From contig JAPLJY010000145.1 of NCBI GenBank assembly GCA_026388345.1, forward strand, positions 1 through 8,544: a stretch of 8,544 nt of DNA, given 5' to 3'. Numbering within the stretch: the stretch's first letter is position 1; each line of letters begins with the position of its first letter. The notes under the pieces were generated by a model. It ran no database searches. It saw only the letters and a list, made by a program, of their open reading frames with translations, and was not told where the DNA came from. Position numbers and translations under genes: made by a program. Below are positions 6,260 to 8,544 of this stretch, piece by piece. This DNA comes from Deltaproteobacteria bacterium. Its GTDB lineage: Bacteria > Desulfobacterota > Syntrophia > Syntrophales > UBA5619.

Positions 6260-6703
6260 ATGAAAAAGCTGATTCTCATAGCCTTTGTTTTAGCCGCTGC
6301 CTATTTTGTCGCTACGGAAAGCGGCCTGGTTACCACGCAAGGTACGGGCGTCGTCGATACCGTATCTGGTGGCGACCAAATATTAACTGACGCATTCGCC
6401 AATCACCGCCGCAACATACAGGTTCAGGGTGGCGGCATCGTGACAAGGGTTCTTGCGGATGACAATGACGGGAGCAGGCACCAGCGCTTCATTATTCAAT
6501 TGGGGGCAGGGCAAACGCTGCTGATTGCTCACAACATTGACCTCGCCGGCAGGATCGATGCTCTCAAAGAGGGAGATCGGGTAACGTTTCATGGCGAATA
6601 CGAGTGGAACCCGCAGGGAGGCGTAATCCACTGGACGCATCACGACCCGGCAGGCCGTCATTTGTCCGGATGGGTCAAACACAATGGGCGAACGTATCAG
6701 TGA
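6260..6703 (+). CDS. DUF3465 family protein, probably exported or membrane-anchored
   Basis: The 147-residue product starts with a signal-like segment, two lysines followed by hydrophobic residues 4-18, so it is likely secreted or tethered by this helix in the cell envelope. The remainder matches DUF3465: DDNDGSRHQRFIIQL (67-81), GQTLLIAHNIDLAGRI (84-99), and the hallmark GEYEWNPQGGVIHWTHHDP (112-130) followed by GRHLSGWVKHNGR. The histidine-rich end and OB-fold-like strand pattern are typical; no biochemical function is established that I know of. The family is frequent among integron cassettes, supporting the array reading. The ATG at 6260 lies 15 bases after the G of the attC R' box, with only a weak GGA before it. 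No attC follows the gene. Confidence 0.85.
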   Translation: MKKLILIAFVLAAAYFVATESGLVTTQGTGVVDTVSGGDQILTDAFANHRRNIQVQGGGIVTRVLADDNDGSRHQRFIIQLGAGQTLLIAHNIDLAGRIDALKEGDRVTFHGEYEWNPQGGVIHWTHHDPAGRHLSGWVKHNGRTYQ

Positions 6704-6716
6704 GTGAGCGGTCCAC

Positions 6717-6809
6717 TCAGCGGTCGGCTTTCAGCACCGCCCGGACATAGCCGCGTCCCTGGATGGCAAAGGGGGTCAAGAGCTCCCGGAGCGGCCTGCC
6801 TGATTCGAC
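6717..6809 (-). pseudogene. Short C-terminal gene remnant, family unknown
   Basis: A minus-strand frame of 30 codons after a TAG (6812-6810) ends at TGA (6719-6717) and reads SGRPLRELLTPFAIQGRGYVR near its start, with an AVLKADR end. The composition looks like a genuine protein C-terminus in the codon style of the GC-rich flanks, but there is no start codon or ribosome site. It lies directly downstream of the kinase gene on the same strand and abuts the cassette array, so it may be what remains of a gene destroyed at the array junction. Chance coding-like sequence is the alternative. Confidence 0.3.
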
Positions 6810-6833
6810 CTACGAGAGCGGAGCCTTCCCGCT

Positions 6834-7754
6834 TCAACGCCTGTTCAGTCTCTCGTTGAATTCATCCGGGGTAAAACAGTATTCCTGGGTGCCGTAGCAT
6901 TCGACGGCAAAGGAGGCGCATACGCTGCCCATCCGGGCGCATTGCTCAATATCCTTGCCCTGGACCAGACCGCTGATCAGGCCGCCCCGGTAGGAGTCGC
7001 CGGCGCCTGTCGGGTCGTCGACCTTCCTTGGCTTGATGGGGGAAATGCCGATTTCACCGGCCCGCGTGGAAACCTGTGAACCCAACTCTCCCAAGGTGGT
7101 GATGATCGTCCCGGCCAGCCCCAGCAAGCCTTCCTTCTTCAATCCGGTCTTGCTCATGATCAGATCCAGCTCGTAATCATTGACGATCAGGATCCGGCAC
7201 CCCTCGATGGCCCGGACCAGATCCTCAGCATCCCACATGGGCAGGGATTGCCCGGGGTCGAAGATATAATCGATCCCCCTGGCCTTGCAGGCACTCGGGT
7301 AATTCGCCATGTCTTCAAGGTTGCCTGGAGAGACGATCACAATGGTTTCCCGGGGACGGAGTTTGTCGAAGTCCAATTCGGATGAATATTTCATCGCCCC
7401 GGGGTTGAATCCGGTGATCTGGTTGTCGGCCAGATCGGTGGTGATGTAAGCCCCCGCCGTGAATTCGTCATCGATGATTTTGATGTTTTCCGTAGAGATC
7501 CCGTTTTGGTTCAGCCATCCGAAGTACCTTTGATAATCATGGCCGATTGTGGAGGAGATGACGGGCTTTTGGCCCATCAGGGTAAGCGCATAGGCAATAT
7601 TGCCTGCGGTGCCGCCGAATTTTTCCTTGATGCCGTTTACCTGAAAACAGACGTTTAATGCATGAATTTTATCCGGCAGGATGTGGTCGGAAAAGTATCC
7701 CCGGAAATCCATGATTCGGTCATATGCCAGTGATCCGGAAACGATGATGTTCAT
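6834..7754 (-). CDS. PfkB-family carbohydrate/nucleoside kinase
   Basis: The 306-residue product is a full-length ribokinase-fold enzyme that transfers phosphate from ATP to a sugar or nucleoside hydroxyl in the cytoplasm. Visible motifs are the N-terminal substrate site SGSLAYDRIMDF (6-17), PfkB signature 1 around FGGTAGNIAYALTLMG (46-61), NDYE (192-195) for metal and phosphate binding, and signature 2 DDPTGAGDSYRGG (246-258) with the catalytic base Asp253 and the GAGD anion hole. The overall look (GGTAGNIA, lid strands 100-116) is closest to bacterial adenosine-kinase-like members, but the substrate cannot be fixed from sequence. AAAGG lies nine bases before the ATG at 7754. It appears monocistronic, with its own promoter 54 bases upstream. 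Confidence 0.88.
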   Translation of the reverse strand: MNIIVSGSLAYDRIMDFRGYFSDHILPDKIHALNVCFQVNGIKEKFGGTAGNIAYALTLMGQKPVISSTIGHDYQRYFGWLNQNGISTENIKIIDDEFTAGAYITTDLADNQITGFNPGAMKYSSELDFDKLRPRETIVIVSPGNLEDMANYPSACKARGIDYIFDPGQSLPMWDAEDLVRAIEGCRILIVNDYELDLIMSKTGLKKEGLLGLAGTIITTLGELGSQVSTRAGEIGISPIKPRKVDDPTGAGDSYRGGLISGLVQGKDIEQCARMGSVCASFAVECYGTQEYCFTPDEFNERLNRR

Positions 7755-7807
7755 GCTTGAAAACCTTTCAAATCCGTTGCTGAAATAATCCCCGCGCAGA
7801 CACGGGA

Positions 7808-7836
7808 TATATAGGTAATATCGGATTGGGTGTCAA
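7808..7836 (-). promoter_or_regulatory. Sigma-70 promoter of the PfkB kinase gene
   Basis: On the minus strand a perfect -35 TTGACA (7836-7831) is followed after 17 bases by -10 TATATA (7813-7808). Transcription would start near 7801, leaving a leader of about 45 bases before the ATG at 7754. The leader contains a small GC stem (ATCCC and GGGAT arms) with no T-run. Confidence 0.75.
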
Positions 7837-8115
7837 TGATATTTTGCCTCCCAAAAGATGTCGCAGAGCTTTGGCGGCGGCGATCGGTAAATTGTAACCC
7901 CTCGATCTCAAAAAACACTGCTGGTCAAAATTCAATCTTGTCAAAAATGCCCGGGCCAGTGATAATCTCTTGTATTTTCAGTTTTTTGCAATATAATCAT
8001 AAATAATGATTTGCGTTACAGTGTAAACCTTGTCGAAAACCATGTCATCCTCAGAAGTCAACGTATGAGAGGATTGCGATCATGAAAACGCGGGACCGAT
8101 GTTCTTATTCTTCCC
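7837..8115. other. Intergenic region upstream of the ATPase gene
   Basis: No gene is supported. A 16-codon frame starting at the ATG at 8082 has AGAGG nearby but no recognisable product. Apart from the promoter-like element described separately, the stretch is AT-rich and shows no RNA gene or strong terminator. Confidence 0.45.
7970..8011 (+). promoter_or_regulatory. Promoter-like element with overlapping inverted repeat
   Basis: TTGTAT (7970-7975) and a perfect TATAAT (7992-7997) are 16 bases apart. A perfect inverted repeat AATCAT / ATGATT (7995-8000, 8006-8011) overlaps the end of the -10 and covers the expected start point, an operator-like placement. The transcript would run toward the ATPase gene. 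Confidence 0.4.
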
Positions 8116-8144
8116 TTGAATCCACGAATTAGGCGGAGTATAAT
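8116..8144 (+). promoter_or_regulatory. Sigma-70 promoter of the ATPase gene
   Basis: TTGAAT (8116-8121) and a perfect TATAAT (8139-8144) are spaced by 17 bases. The expected start is near 8151, about 28 bases before the ATG at 8179, giving a very short leader. Confidence 0.7.
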
Positions 8145-8175
8145 ACGACTAATATACTGAATAGTCGGAGTATAA
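8134..8175. repeat. Direct and inverted repeats at the ATPase transcription start
   Basis: CGGAGTATAA occurs at 8134-8143 and again at 8166-8175, a 32-base period of about three helical turns. Between them CGACTA (8146-8151) and TAGTCG (8162-8167) form a perfect inverted repeat with a ten-base centre over the predicted start point. The first direct copy overlaps the -10 box; the second contains the GGAG ribosome site. The layout suggests a repressor site or a leader hairpin. Confidence 0.5.
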
Positions 8176-8178
8176 ATC

Positions 8179-8544
8179 ATGTTTGAATCCGTTCTTGTCG
8201 ATCAGAACCCCCATTGGGATGGCGCCGTTTATCCGGAAGGCGTCCCCCGGCAGATTCTGGACGACGTCAAGAACCATTTGGATCTTCCGCACATACTTTC
8301 TTTCGTCGGCGTCCGCCGCGCCGGAAAGAGCACCCTCATGCGGCAGATGATAAACCACCTGATCCGCGAACGGAGTGTGCCGCCCCGGAACATTCTCTTC
8401 TGCAACCTGGAAATGCCGGTTCTGAACCGTTACCGCAACGATGTGGCCAACCTGGACCGGCTCTACGAGGATTATCTGAAGATCACAACCCCGCAGGGAC
8501 GGGTCTTCGTCTTTCTTGACGAGGTGCAGTTCTTCCCGGACTGG
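8179..8544 (+). CDS. AAA_14/DUF4143-type ATPase, N-terminal part only
   Basis: The 122 visible residues run open to the window end. They contain a P-loop GVRRAGKST (44-52) preceded by a hydrophobic strand (HILSFV), and a Walker B strand VFVFLDEVQFFPDW (109-122). The pattern of RRxGKST and LDEVQ is characteristic of the AAA_14 ATPases that usually carry a C-terminal DUF4143 domain, about 380-480 residues long. Their cellular role is poorly understood. GGAG (8167-8170) lies eight bases upstream of the ATG. The upstream promoter and repeats suggest individually regulated expression. The C-terminal domain is not in view, so the exact subfamily is uncertain. Confidence 0.85.
   Translation, partial: MFESVLVDQNPHWDGAVYPEGVPRQILDDVKNHLDLPHILSFVGVRRAGKSTLMRQMINHLIRERSVPPRNILFCNLEMPVLNRYRNDVANLDRLYEDYLKITTPQGRVFVFLDEVQFFPDW

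Larger units (their letters stand above)
3508..6703 (+). mobile_element. Integron gene-cassette array without a visible integrase (CALIN-like)
   Basis: Six short genes in five apparent cassettes all run in the plus direction and are separated by short imperfect palindromes of attC type. Inferred cassettes are about 3509-4210 (HNH nuclease), 4211-4673 (ParB-like), 4674-5546 (unknown), 5547-6245 (toxin-antitoxin) and 6246 to about 6703 (DUF3465). In an array, a cassette's first bases should be complementary to its own R'' box. This holds for the toxin-antitoxin cassette (GTTACCCGC against GCGGATAAC, 8 of 9), for the unknown-gene cassette (GTTCGCGG against CCGCTAAC, 7 of 8) and partly for the ParB-like one. 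It fails for the HNH cassette. The block is visibly less GC-rich than the flanks. DUF3465 and RelBE-type toxin-antitoxin cassettes are known cargo of chromosomal integrons. The integrase and the terminal attC are not seen. Confidence 0.75.

Noticed and set aside
8082..8132. 16-codon frame before the ATPase promoter
   Set aside because: Too short, unconserved in any way I can see, and it ends before the ATPase promoter's -10; no sign of a leader peptide.
8141..8150. TAATACGACT, identical to the first ten bases of a T7 phage promoter
   Set aside because: The match stops there and the TATAAT overlap with a good sigma-70 -35 explains it; chance resemblance.
1..8544. CRISPR arrays, tRNA, rRNA or insertion sequences
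   Set aside because: No regularly spaced repeats, cloverleaf-like or rRNA sequence, and no transposase frame or IS terminal repeats were found by eye.

Overview
The window reads as a GC-rich bacterial chromosome interrupted by a more AT-rich accessory block. The flanking proteins (a DinG-like helicase paired with MobA, a PfkB sugar/nucleoside kinase, a DUF4143-type ATPase) and overall style suggest an anaerobic deltaproteobacterium (Desulfobacterota, perhaps Syntrophales-like). That taxonomic guess is inference from family impressions; no rRNA or marker gene is present.

Layout. (1) 1-3065, minus strand: a large DinG-type superfamily 2 DNA helicase whose stop codon overlaps the start of a 3'-truncated mobA (molybdenum cofactor guanylyltransferase) in an ATGA junction, so the two are probably one transcript. 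(2) 3066-3507: a spacer without a convincing gene, ending in a GTTAGCG motif that looks like an integron recombination boundary. (3) 3508 to about 6703, plus strand: an apparent integron gene-cassette array. Genes are short, all in the same orientation, and separated by imperfect palindromes with attC architecture. The best site (4625-4679) has R and L boxes, five-base unpaired spacers and a single extrahelical base. In order the cassettes carry an HNH endonuclease with a helical N-terminal region, a small ParB-like protein, a 259-residue protein of unknown function, a Phd/YefM-RelE/ParE toxin-antitoxin pair with its own promoter and operator, and a DUF3465 protein. No integron integrase lies in the window, so locally this looks like a CALIN (attC cluster lacking integrase) or the far part of a larger integron. 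(4) 6704-6833: the 3' junction, with no recognisable terminal attC and a short remnant of an unidentified protein on the minus strand. (5) 6834-7754, minus: PfkB-family kinase with a strong promoter at 7808-7836. (6) 7755-8178: intergenic region with two further promoter-like elements and inverted repeats. (7) 8179 to the end, plus: the N-terminal part of an AAA_14/DUF4143-type ATPase.

How the parts work together. The core genes are housekeeping (DNA repair helicase, Mo-cofactor maturation, kinase). The cassette array is a store of acquired single-gene modules. The toxin-antitoxin cassette is expected to stabilise the array against loss. The nuclease, ParB-like and unknown cassettes are candidates for defence or DNA-transaction functions, but nothing in the sequence proves that.
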